The translations under genes and the position numbers were made by a program. Positions 51,578-59,284 of a stretch of DNA of 64,000 bases are shown here, one piece after another. Origin of the DNA: Streptomyces indicus (GTDB lineage: Bacteria; Actinomycetota; Actinomycetes; Streptomycetales; Streptomycetaceae); contig NZ_FNFF01000012.1 of assembly GCF_900100315.1 (NCBI RefSeq), positions 62,001 to 126,000 on the forward strand, in the 5' to 3' direction. How positions within the stretch are numbered: the stretch's first letter is position 1; every line of letters starts with the position of its first letter. The notes below the pieces were generated by a model. It had not been told where the DNA came from. It was given only the letters and a program-made list of their open reading frames with translations, and did not search any database.

Positions 51578-52126
51578 TCACCGGTTCAGCTCGTGGTGCT
51601 GCCAGGCCCGCGGCCAGCTCCCGGGCGGCGGCGGAGGCCCGCTGATCCCGAGGTCCCGCCGCGCGCACGCATAGAACTCGTCCCGGGCCGCGCTGACCCT
51701 GCGCTCCGTCTCGGACCACCCCGCGGGGTCGCTCCGGATTCCCTTCGCGTACAGCTCGAGGTTCCATACGGCCTCGTGCCAGGTGCGGGCGGCGCCGATG
51801 GTCGCGTGGTCACCGACCAGCAGCACGGCCTCCCACTCGGAGGCCCGCCGGGTCTCGGCCTCCGCGAGCTGGACGAGCCCGTCCTCGATGTCCAAGGGGT
51901 CGGTCACGTTCTCGAAGCCCCTGGCGGCGCCGACGCGTTGGGCGATACGGAGCTGGGTCTTCAGCACGTTCGCGTAGGTCACGTACGTGGTGAACCGCTT
52001 CTCGTCCCATCGCTCGGCACGTGCACGGCGCCACCGGCTCCGCTCCGTGAGGCTCGCAGCCACATACGAGCCGACAGCACCGACCACCACACCCATGAGC
52101 GCCGGCAGCTGATCCCCCAGAGCCAT
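51578..52126 (-). CDS. Hypothetical protein with one N-terminal membrane segment
   Basis: 182 residues. MALGDQLPALMGVVVGAVGSYVAASLTERSRWRRARAERWDEKRF gives one short TM or amphipathic anchor then a basic stop-transfer. The remainder is alpha-helical and Glu/Arg/Trp-rich (RRASEWEAVLLVGDHATIGAARTWHEAVWNLELYAKG), like small Streptomyces proteins of unknown role. ATG at 52126 behind GGAGGGGGATC. It is 128 bp after the thiC stop and could be read from the thiC transcript. Confidence 0.75.
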   Translation of the reverse strand: MALGDQLPALMGVVVGAVGSYVAASLTERSRWRRARAERWDEKRFTTYVTYANVLKTQLRIAQRVGAARGFENVTDPLDIEDGLVQLAEAETRRASEWEAVLLVGDHATIGAARTWHEAVWNLELYAKGIRSDPAGWSETERRVSAARDEFYACARRDLGISGPPPPPGSWPRAWQHHELNR

Positions 52127-52254
52127 GATCCCCCTCCACACACGGCAGTTGAGGGCCACGGTGCCACGGCCTGAGCGCGCGGACCACCAGTTCCCCCTGC
52201 CGCCACGGTGAAGTGGCGCCCCGGCACACAGGGGGCGCCACTTCGTCGACCGGA

Positions 52255-54048
52255 TCAGTCGGCGATCGGCAAATACACCCGACTCCCCGCCGCCGCGAAC
52301 TCCTTCGACTTCTCCGCCATCCCAGCCTCGACCTCCGCCTGCGTACCCCCGTGCTCGCGACGGATGTCCTGGGAGATCTTCATCGAGCAGAACTTCGGCC
52401 CGCACATCGAGCAGAAGTGCGCCGTCTTGGCGGGCTCCGCCGGCAGCGTCTCGTCGTGGAACTCGCGCGCCGTGTCCGGGTCCAGGGCCAGATTGAACTG
52501 GTCCTCCCAGCGGAACTCGAAGCGCGCGTCCGAGAGCGCGTCGTCCCAGTCCTGCGCGCCCGGGTGCCCCTTGGCCAGGTCCGCCGCGTGGGCCGCGATC
52601 TTGTACGTGATCACGCCCGTCTTCACGTCGTCCTTGTTCGGCAGGCCCAGGTGCTCCTTGGGCGTGACGTAGCAGAGCATCGCCGTGCCCCACCAGCCGA
52701 TCATCGCCGCACCGATGCCCGACGTGATGTGGTCGTAGGCGGGTGCGATGTCCGTGGTCAGCGGGCCGAGCGTGTAGAACGGCGCCTCCTCGCAGATCTC
52801 CTGCTGAAGGTCGATGTTCTCCTTGATCTTGTGCATCGGGACGTGGCCCGGGCCCTCGATCATCGTCTGCACGTTGTGCGCCTTCGCGATCTTGTTCAGC
52901 TCGCCGAGCGTCTCCAACTCCGCGAACTGCGCACGGTCGTTGGCGTCCGCGATCGAGCCGGGGCGCAGGCCGTCGCCGAGCGAGTACGTGACGTCGTACG
53001 TCGCGAGGATCTCGCAGAGCTCCTCGAAGTGCTCGTAGAGGAAGGACTCCTTGTGGTGCGCGAGGCACCACGCGGCCATGATCGAGCCGCCGCGCGAGAC
53101 GATGCCGGTCTTGCGGTTGGCGGTCAGCGGCACATACGGGAGGCGGACGCCGGCGTGGACCGTCATGTAGTCCACGCCCTGCTCGGCCTGCTCGATGACC
53201 GTGTCCTTGTAGATCTCCCAGGTCAGTTCCTCGGCCTTGCCGTCGACCTTCTCCAGCGCCTGGTAGAGCGGCACCGTGCCGATCGGGACCGGGGAGTTGC
53301 GCAGCACCCACTCGCGCGTGGTGTGGATGTTGCGGCCGGTCGAGAGGTCCATGACCGTGTCGGCGCCCCACTTGGTGGCCCAGGTCATCTTCTCGACCTC
53401 CTCCTCGATGGAGGAGGTCACGGCCGAGTTGCCGATGTTGGCGTTGACCTTCACCAGGAACCGCTTGCCGATGATCATCGGTTCGATTTCAGGGTGGTTG
53501 ACGTTCGCGGGGAGCACGGCCCGGCCCGCCGCGATCTCGTCGCGCACCACCTCGGGCGCGACGTTCTCGCGGATGGCCACGTACTCCATCTCCGGCGTGA
53601 TCTCCCCGCGCCGCGCGTACGCGAGCTGCGTCACCGCCTGGCCCGCGCGGCCACGGCGCGGCAGCCGGGGCCGGCCCGGGAAGACCGCGTCGAGGTTGCG
53701 GAGATTCCCGCCGCGCGGCGAGGTGTGCTTGATCCCGTCGTCCTCGGGGCGGACCGGCCGGCCCGCATACTCCTCGGTGTCGCCGCGGGCGATGATCCAG
53801 TTCTCCCGCAGCGGCGCGAGGCCCCGTCGGACGTCGGTCTCGGCGTTCGGGTCGGTGTACGGGCCCGAAGTGTCGTACAGCGTGACCGACTTGCCGTTGG
53901 TGAGGTGCACCTGGCGCACCGGCACCTGCATGTCAGGGCGCGAGCCCTGGACGTATGCCTTGTGCCAGCCGATGGACTTCCCGGCCTCGGCGGTCTCCGT
54001 GGAAGCGGAGCTGCTGGAGGCAGGCGTGCGTATGTCCTGTGTGGTCAT
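52255..54048 (-). CDS. thiC: Phosphomethylpyrimidine synthase
   Basis: 597 residues. Radical SAM enzyme turning AIR into hydroxymethylpyrimidine phosphate for thiamine. The family text is intact: NVNHPEIEPMIIGKRFLVKVNANIGNSAV, MDLSTGRNIHTTREWVLRNSPVPIGTVP, TVHAGVRLPYVPL, IEGPGHVPMHKIKENI, and the C-terminal [4Fe-4S] motif FCSMCGPKFCSM near 560-571. A Ser/Ala N-terminal extension is normal here. ATG at 54048. A TPP riboswitch occupies the leader, so thiamine pyrophosphate should repress it. Confidence 0.97.
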   Translation of the reverse strand: MTTQDIRTPASSSSASTETAEAGKSIGWHKAYVQGSRPDMQVPVRQVHLTNGKSVTLYDTSGPYTDPNAETDVRRGLAPLRENWIIARGDTEEYAGRPVRPEDDGIKHTSPRGGNLRNLDAVFPGRPRLPRRGRAGQAVTQLAYARRGEITPEMEYVAIRENVAPEVVRDEIAAGRAVLPANVNHPEIEPMIIGKRFLVKVNANIGNSAVTSSIEEEVEKMTWATKWGADTVMDLSTGRNIHTTREWVLRNSPVPIGTVPLYQALEKVDGKAEELTWEIYKDTVIEQAEQGVDYMTVHAGVRLPYVPLTANRKTGIVSRGGSIMAAWCLAHHKESFLYEHFEELCEILATYDVTYSLGDGLRPGSIADANDRAQFAELETLGELNKIAKAHNVQTMIEGPGHVPMHKIKENIDLQQEICEEAPFYTLGPLTTDIAPAYDHITSGIGAAMIGWWGTAMLCYVTPKEHLGLPNKDDVKTGVITYKIAAHAADLAKGHPGAQDWDDALSDARFEFRWEDQFNLALDPDTAREFHDETLPAEPAKTAHFCSMCGPKFCSMKISQDIRREHGGTQAEVEAGMAEKSKEFAAAGSRVYLPIAD

Positions 54049-54053
54049 GAGAC

Positions 54054-54190
54054 CTACTCCCTACGCCGGCATTACCCGGTAACAGGTTCGGCGGTCGACG
54101 CAGCCGTTTCCGTCCCGCGTGTTTCACGTGAAACACGTCTCGGTACGGAGGTCAGCGCCCTCTCAGCCCGGTGCTCCGAGCTCCCGCGTG
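54054..54190 (-). promoter_or_regulatory. TPP (THI-box) riboswitch of thiC
   Basis: Read on the minus strand: P3 arm GCTCGG...CCGGGC, the conserved CTGAGA (54166-54161), and the 3' core AACCTGTTACCGGGTAATGCCGGCGTAGGGAG. The thiC ATG follows six bases after the last helix, so control is probably at translation or by overlap of the ribosome site. The variable stem between CTGAGA and ACCTG is long and contains the exact parS palindrome at 54121-54134, itself part of a 20-bp palindrome. Confidence 0.93.
54121..54134. other. parS site inside the thiC riboswitch
   Basis: Exact GTTTCACGTGAAAC, extended to CGTGTTTCACGTGAAACACG (54118-54137). In RNA the same text folds as an 8-bp hairpin in the riboswitch's optional stem. 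Confidence 0.95.
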
Positions 54191-54268
54191 TGCAAAGGTG
54201 CCCCCACGCTAGCGTCCTGTCGGCCACGCTGAACAGAGGGCCCCTGTCGTTCTTGCGATGATCGGTCG

Positions 54269-55705
54269 GTGACCACCACGCCTCAGCCACCCCAGGAACC
54301 GCCTCGTCCCCCCTCCGGGCAGGGACATGGGCACGAGCACGCCCACGGACACAGCCACGCGCACAGCCACGGTCCGGCCGCCCCCGTCTCCACGCATCTG
54401 CGCAAGGTGATCGCGGCCGTCCTGATCCCGTTCGCGGTGGCCGTGCTCGCGGGACTCGTCGTGCTCTGGCCGGGCAGCACCCCCGACCACAAGCGGACCG
54501 GAGTCGGCTTCGACCGGCAGATGTTCGCGGCGAAGGTCGTCGAGGTGCAGAAGGTCGACTGCAAGGACGTCAACGCATCCCAGGTGCCGCCGACCGGCGA
54601 CACCTCCACGGCGGAGGGCAGTTCGGCGCAGCAGCAGGCGACCGGGGACTGCGGCAAGGCGACGATCGAGGTGACCGCAGGTCCGGACAAGGGCCGCACC
54701 TTCACCGAGGTCGTCCAGCCGGACGCGCCACGGCAGTTGCACGAGGGGCAGGAGGTGGTGGTCGCCTACGCCCCCGACGCACCGAAGGAACTGCAGTACT
54801 CGGTGACGGATGTGAACCGCGGGACGCCGATGTGGCTGCTTGCCGCGATCTTCGCGCTCGCCGTGGTCGTGGTGGGCCGCATGCGCGGCGTGATGGCCCT
54901 GGTCGCGCTCGCGGTGAGCTTCGCGGTGCTCACGCTGTTCATCCTGCCGGCCATCCTGCAGGGCTCGAATCCGCTGGTGGTGGCCGTGGTCGGGGCCAGC
55001 GCGATCATGCTGCTCGCGCTGTACATGTGCCACGGTCTGACCGCCCGTACGTCGGTGGCGGTGCTCGGCACGCTGATCTCGCTGCTGCTCATCGGCCTGC
55101 TCGGCTCGCTGTTCATCGGCTGGGCCTCGCTGACCGGCAACACCGACGACAACACCGGCCTGATCCACGGTCTTTACCCCGATATCGACATGAGCGGCCT
55201 GCTGCTCGCGGGCGTCATCATCGGTTCGCTCGGCGTACTCGACGACGTGACGGTCACCCAGACCTCCGCGGTCTGGGAGCTGCACCAGGCCGATCCGTCC
55301 ATGAGCGCACGGCAGTTGTACCGCGCGGGCATCCGGATCGGCCGCGACCACATCGCGTCGGTGGTCAACACCCTGGTCCTCGCGTACGCGGGCGCGGCCC
55401 TGCCGCTGCTGCTGCTCTTCTCGATCGCGCAGGCCGGTGTGGGCACGGTGGCCAACAGCGAGCTGGTCGCCGAAGAGATCGTGCGGACGCTGGTCGGCTC
55501 GATCGGCCTGGTGGCGTCGGTCCCGGTGACGACGGCCCTGGCGGCGCTGGTCGTGGCGCGGGACAAGGGCCCCGGCGCGGCGGGCGGCCGGGGCCGCAGG
55601 CCCGCCGCGGGGCCCGGTTCTGCCGACCCCGAGGCGATGACGTCCACGGGGCGCATGAGGGCGGTCAAGCTGGGCGGGGGCAGCGGGCGGCGGCGCAAGC
55701 GCTGA
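54269..55705 (+). CDS. YibE/F-like integral membrane protein with His-rich N-terminus
   Basis: 478 residues. A histidine-rich start (GHGHEHAHGHSHAHSHG) suggests metal binding; one TM (VIAAVLIPFAVAVLAGLVVLW) leads to an extracellular beta region (about 70-185, with two cysteines KVDCKD and TGDCGKAT), then seven or so TM helices of the YibE/F type (SLGVLDDVTVTQTSAVWELHQ is the hallmark). The C-tail is basic. Transport of an unknown solute is presumed. GTG at 54269, about 80 bp from the probable thiC transcript start. Divergent from thiC. Confidence 0.88.
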   Translation: MTTTPQPPQEPPRPPSGQGHGHEHAHGHSHAHSHGPAAPVSTHLRKVIAAVLIPFAVAVLAGLVVLWPGSTPDHKRTGVGFDRQMFAAKVVEVQKVDCKDVNASQVPPTGDTSTAEGSSAQQQATGDCGKATIEVTAGPDKGRTFTEVVQPDAPRQLHEGQEVVVAYAPDAPKELQYSVTDVNRGTPMWLLAAIFALAVVVVGRMRGVMALVALAVSFAVLTLFILPAILQGSNPLVVAVVGASAIMLLALYMCHGLTARTSVAVLGTLISLLLIGLLGSLFIGWASLTGNTDDNTGLIHGLYPDIDMSGLLLAGVIIGSLGVLDDVTVTQTSAVWELHQADPSMSARQLYRAGIRIGRDHIASVVNTLVLAYAGAALPLLLLFSIAQAGVGTVANSELVAEEIVRTLVGSIGLVASVPVTTALAALVVARDKGPGAAGGRGRRPAAGPGSADPEAMTSTGRMRAVKLGGGSGRRRKR

Positions 55706-55776
55706 CGCGCGCCTGGCAGCCGTACCGGCGCGGTCCCCGCCGCTCGGCCCGAGCGCGCGGCCTCAGCCCGTGCGCC

Positions 55777-56208
55777 TCAGCCCGTGCTGTCCGCCAGGAT
55801 CCGCCCCAGCGCCTCGTCCAAGTGGCTGTCGAAGTCGGCGAGCGCGCGCTCCTGGCCGAGCGGGACGAGCCGGTCCGTACGGTCGAGGAAGGCGATCAAC
55901 GGCGCGATGGAGACCTTGAACAGGGCGGTGTCCGTGCCCACTTGGAGACGGATCAGGGCGTCGCTCAGCGGGTCGCTGCCGTGCGGGGAGATGTGCACAT
56001 CGCCTTCGCCGCACGGCCCGTTGACCCCGTCGACCAGCAGCTCGCGGCTGAAGGCCCAGGTCACCGGGGCGTCTCCGGGCAGATGGAAAGTCAGGCGCAC
56101 GGCATAGGGGTCACGCGTCTCGTACCGGAGCTCCACCGGGATGCGGAAGGAGAGCTCCTCGGAGACGAGAAAGCTCATCATGACCTCTGCGTGTACGGAC
56201 TCGCGCAT
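55777..56208 (-). CDS. ssgA: Sporulation/cell-division protein SsgA
   Basis: 143 residues from ATG 56208, or 134 from the ATG at 56181, which has the better AGAGG ribosome site. Text typical of SsgA: MSFLVSEELSFRIPVELRYETRDPYAVRLTFHLPGDAPVTWAFSRELLVDG, TDALFKVSIAPLIAFLDRTDRLVPLGQE, and DFDSHLDEALGRIL. SsgA-like proteins are unique to sporulating actinomycetes and help place septa and remodel the wall. The IclR gene next door is its usual activator, ssgR. A GGAACtatGTTCC site lies 94 bp upstream of the first ATG. Confidence 0.94.
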   Translation of the reverse strand: MRESVHAEVMMSFLVSEELSFRIPVELRYETRDPYAVRLTFHLPGDAPVTWAFSRELLVDGVNGPCGEGDVHISPHGSDPLSDALIRLQVGTDTALFKVSIAPLIAFLDRTDRLVPLGQERALADFDSHLDEALGRILADSTG

Positions 56209-56301
56209 CGCCTACCCCGTCGTCTGCCGCGTGTTGAGTGTGTGGGCCAGGACCTTCGGCGAGGGCCTTGTTCCCGCTGACCGTGTTTGAAACCCAGTTC
56301 A

Positions 56302-56314
56302 GGAACTATGTTCC
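56302..56314. promoter_or_regulatory. Candidate IclR-type operator upstream of ssgA
   Basis: GGAAC-TAT-GTTCC is a perfect inverted repeat in the unusually AT-rich ssgA upstream region (56209-56464), the kind of site IclR proteins bind. SsgR is the obvious candidate. Confidence 0.45.
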
Positions 56315-56464
56315 CGATACTCCTGGCAGTTTGCTGAACGTGCTCATCGGATCACAAGGAGTGAGTTTTCAGATACTGATAGAGCACGTGGCGCGCCCGT
56401 ACAAGCACTCGCCACGGCACTTCGGAGGGTGACGCCGAGGCAACCCGCCACCTCGGCCCCGCCC

Positions 56465-57268
56465 TCACAAGCTGATCGAGAACGCCAGGGTCCCCAGCTT
56501 GCGCCCGATCTCCGCCTGCAACTGCCGTGCCGCGGGCAGCAGTCGGGCCGCCTGGTGGGCCGGCAGGGAGATCGCCATCGTCGCCGCGGTCGAGCCCGCG
56601 GTGATCGGAATGGCGGCGCAGACCTGCCCGAGCGCGTACTCCTGCCGTTCGACCACCGGCTGCATCCGCCCGACCGCCGCGAGCCGGCGCAGCAGCGTGC
56701 GCTCGTCGCGCACGGTGTACGGGGTGATCGGATGCACCCGGTGGCGGGCGAGATGGTCCCGGCGCGCGTCGTCGTCGAGCTGGGAGAGCAGGCACTGGCC
56801 GATCGCGTGCGCGTGCGCGGTCTGGCGGAAGTCGGCCCACTCCTCGACGGCCCGTACTCCCGGGCTGTCCGCCACCGCCTCGACTTCGACCTCGCCGTCG
56901 CGGTAGACGGCGAAGTACGTGGGGACACCGATCACATCGCGCCAGTGCTCCATGACCTCACCGATCATGGAGCGACGTTTCTCCTTGGCCCCGCTGCTCG
57001 CCAGCCGCTCGGCCGCGTCGCCGAAGACGAAGACGCCCTTCTCGCGGCGCAGATAGCCCTCGTGGGTGAGCGTGCGCAGCAGGTGGTACGCGGTGGGCAG
57101 AGGCAGCCCGGCCTCGCGGGCCAGCTGCTTGGCCGGGGCACCGCCGGCATGTGCGGCGACCGCCTCGAGCAGCCGCATCGCCCGCTGCACGGACCCGATC
57201 AGGGTCGGCGCGGGCGCAGTGGCCGAGGCGGCGGGGGACGAGGCGGTGACGGAATCTGCCGAGGCCAC
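56465..57268 (-). CDS. ssgR: IclR family regulator SsgR
   Basis: 267 residues. An Ala/Ser-rich N-terminus, winged HTH about 23-90 (IGSVQRAMRLLEAVAAHAGGAPAKQLAREAGLPLPTAYHLLRTLTHEGYLRREKG), then the IclR effector domain (YFAVYRDGEVEVEAVADSPGVRAVEEWADFRQTAHAHAIGQCLL). Adjacent to and upstream of ssgA in the same direction, the arrangement known in Streptomyces where SsgR activates ssgA. ATG or GTG at 57268. Confidence 0.93.
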   Translation of the reverse strand: MASADSVTASSPAASATAPAPTLIGSVQRAMRLLEAVAAHAGGAPAKQLAREAGLPLPTAYHLLRTLTHEGYLRREKGVFVFGDAAERLASSGAKEKRRSMIGEVMEHWRDVIGVPTYFAVYRDGEVEVEAVADSPGVRAVEEWADFRQTAHAHAIGQCLLSQLDDDARRDHLARHRVHPITPYTVRDERTLLRRLAAVGRMQPVVERQEYALGQVCAAIPITAGSTAATMAISLPAHQAARLLPAARQLQAEIGRKLGTLAFSISL

Positions 57269-57334
57269 GATGCACTCCCCAGGCGCGAGGGAACCCCCGC
57301 CCTGGTGGGGGTGCGGGGGTGGGTGGTCCGATCA

Positions 57335-57360
57335 CGCGGGGTCAGGTCTGACACCCCGCG
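57335..57360. promoter_or_regulatory. Perfect-arm hairpin upstream of ssgR
   Basis: CGCGGG-GTCAG-GT-CTGAC-AC-CCCGCG folds with an 11-bp stem and a 2-base bulge, 67 bp before ssgR. Operator or leader hairpin. The remaining bases of the 57269-57587 gap show nothing recognisable. Confidence 0.4.
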
Positions 57361-57587
57361 GTTTCCGGACTTTAACCGCCGCCGAGCGGACACGCAGTCT
57401 CTGGCCGGAAACTTCCCTCGGGCGAGCGAACCGGAAGCCGGTTCACCGCACTTGAGCACCGGCGATCGCTAGGCGACGGGGGTCAACGGGCGGGTGGAGC
57501 GGAACCGCCGGGCCGTCAACACACGGCCCACGGCGGCGAGGTGCTCGCGGCCCGAGGTTTTCGAGCGCTTCGCAGCCGAGGCGCAGC

Positions 57588-57803
57588 TCACCACTCGCTG
57601 CGCGAAGAGGCCCCGTCGTCCTTGAACTTCCGTACGAGATATATCAGTCCACCGACCAGCGCCGCGAAGACCAGGACCTTGAAGAGCAGCCCGACGACGA
57701 AGCTGACGAGCGTCCACAGCACGCTGCCGAACACCACGAGGGCGATCACCGGGATCGCGATCCACTTCACCCACCACGGCATCCCCGCGAGTATCTCCTT
57801 CAT
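57588..57803 (-). CDS. DUF5326 family small membrane protein
   Basis: 71 residues: MKEILAGMPWWVKWIAIPVIALVVFGSVLWTLVSFVVGLLFKVLVFAALVGGLIYLVRKFKDD, two TM helices and a short polar tail. A Streptomyces-specific family of unknown function. ATG at 57803 behind AGGCAGGAC; the frame upstream is open but non-coding. Confidence 0.85.
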   Translation of the reverse strand: MKEILAGMPWWVKWIAIPVIALVVFGSVLWTLVSFVVGLLFKVLVFAALVGGLIYLVRKFKDDGASSRSEW

Positions 57804-58007
57804 GGCGTCCTGCCTTTCTGTCCCGGCCGATCCCTTGGCCGGTCGGTGTTCCCGAGTCTCTGGACCTCCCTGTGAGCTCCTGCCCTCGATGCTAGGCGGA
57901 CAGGTGGGTCCCGCGGGGGCCTCGCAGCCCTTGTCCTTCCCTGACCCGACCCTTAGGGATCCCGGGGACGCAGGCCCCGGCGACACCCGGGGTCCGTGCC
58001 CCGCGGC

Positions 58008-58325
58008 TCAGCCCTCCGGCGGCGAGAACACCACGAGAACCCGCAGGTCCTCGGTGATGTGATGGAACTTGTGCGGCACCCCGGCCGGCACGTACACGAC
58101 GCTGCCGCGCCCCACGGTCGTCGTCTCCATGCCGACCGTGAGCGAGGCCCGCCCGCTGACCACGAGGTACACCTCGTCCTGCCGGTGCGGCTGCTGGGGA
58201 TCGGTCTGCCCGGCGTCCAGCGCGTAAAGGCCGACGGACATGTTCCGCTCGCGCAGGAACTGGAGATACGCCCCGTCGTTGGCGGCCCGCTCGACATCGA
58301 GCTCATCCAGTCGGAACGCCTTCAT
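58008..58325 (-). CDS. Cupin domain protein
   Basis: 105 residues, a single small beta barrel. Cupin motif 1 HRQDEVYLVVSGRASLTVG near 47-65 keeps only the first His and a Glu, motif 2 (GDVVYVPAGVPHKFHHIT region) keeps a His. Metal-binding may be weak. Function unknown; possibly a sugar isomerase-like or a sensor. ATG at 58325. Divergent from the next gene with 71 bp between. Confidence 0.85.
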   Translation of the reverse strand: MKAFRLDELDVERAANDGAYLQFLRERNMSVGLYALDAGQTDPQQPHRQDEVYLVVSGRASLTVGMETTTVGRGSVVYVPAGVPHKFHHITEDLRVLVVFSPPEG

Positions 58326-58396
58326 AAGCTGCCGTTTCCTCTCCTGCTGCCGCACGCCGCTGCCCGGCGGCGATCACGTCTGCCACGATCAGACAC

Positions 58397-58774
58397 ATGA
58401 AGAATTTCGTAGTCAAGACGATCGCCAATTCGGCCGCGCTCGCCGTGGCCATCTGGCTCATCCACGACATCACGCTCACCGGCAACAGCACGCCCCGCAA
58501 GGTGCTCACGCTGATCCTGGTCGCGCTGGTCTTCGGCCTGGTCAACTTCCTGGTCAAGCCGATCGTGAAGCTGCTCACGCTGCCGCTCTTCATCCTCACG
58601 CTCGGCCTGATCACCCTGGTGGTCAACGCGCTGATGCTGCTGCTCACCTCGTGGCTCGCCGACAAGCTGGACCTCAGCTTCCACGTCGAGGGCTTCTGGA
58701 CGGCGGTCGTCGGCGGCCTGATCATCAGCATCGTGTCCTGGGCGATGCACATGGTCCTGCCGGACAAGGACTGA
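58397..58774 (+). CDS. Phage holin-like four-TM membrane protein (Phage_holin_4_2)
   Basis: 125 residues, four TM helices (IANSAALAVAIWLIHDITL; LTLILVALVFGLVNFLVKPIV; FILTLGLITLVVNALMLLLTSWLAD; FWTAVVGGLIISIVSWAMHMVL). The pattern KPIVKLLTLPLFILTLGL is the family signature. These YvlD-like proteins are common in chromosomes and not proven holins. Three bases before ptpA, so cotranscribed. Confidence 0.9.
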   Translation: MKNFVVKTIANSAALAVAIWLIHDITLTGNSTPRKVLTLILVALVFGLVNFLVKPIVKLLTLPLFILTLGLITLVVNALMLLLTSWLADKLDLSFHVEGFWTAVVGGLIISIVSWAMHMVLPDKD

Positions 58775-58777
58775 CCG

Positions 58778-59284
58778 GTGGCCGGTACGACCCGCTTCCG
58801 CGTCTGCTTCGTCTGCACCGGCAACATCTGCCGCTCCCCGATGGCCGAACACGTCTTCCGCGCCTTCGTCGCGGAGGCCGGTCTCGACGGGACGGTCGAG
58901 GTGGACAGCGCGGGCACGGGCGGCTGGCACGAGGGCGACGGCGCCGATCCACGGACGGTCGCGGTCCTCGAGGAGAACGGTTACGGCAGCGAGCACACCG
59001 CCCGTCAGTTCCGCGCCGACTGGTTCGGCCGGCTCGATCTCGTGATCGCCCTGGACGAGACCCATCTGCGCGCGCTGCGCCGGCTCGCCCCGACGCCGGC
59101 GGACGCGGAGAAGGTCCGCCTTCTCAGGTCGTACGACCCGGACGCACAGGGCGACTTGGACGTGCCCGACCCGTACTACGGCGGACGGGACGGCTTCGAC
59201 GAGTGCCTCACGCTGGTCGAGGCGGCCTGTCCCGGCCTGCTGACGGCCGTGCAGGGCGCGCTCGGGGAGCGGGGAGCGGCATGA
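58778..59284 (+). CDS. ptpA: Low-molecular-weight protein-tyrosine phosphatase
   Basis: 168 residues. P-loop FVCTGNICRSPMAEHVFR (Cys near 12, Arg near 18), and the general acid Asp in VPDPYYGG near 128. Complete and typical. In Streptomyces PtpA influences antibiotic production. GTG at 58778, three bases after the holin-like gene. Its last codons overlap the start of the PLP enzyme (ATGA), indicating coupling, though that enzyme has two further in-frame starts. Confidence 0.95.
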   Translation: MAGTTRFRVCFVCTGNICRSPMAEHVFRAFVAEAGLDGTVEVDSAGTGGWHEGDGADPRTVAVLEENGYGSEHTARQFRADWFGRLDLVIALDETHLRALRRLAPTPADAEKVRLLRSYDPDAQGDLDVPDPYYGGRDGFDECLTLVEAACPGLLTAVQGALGERGAA

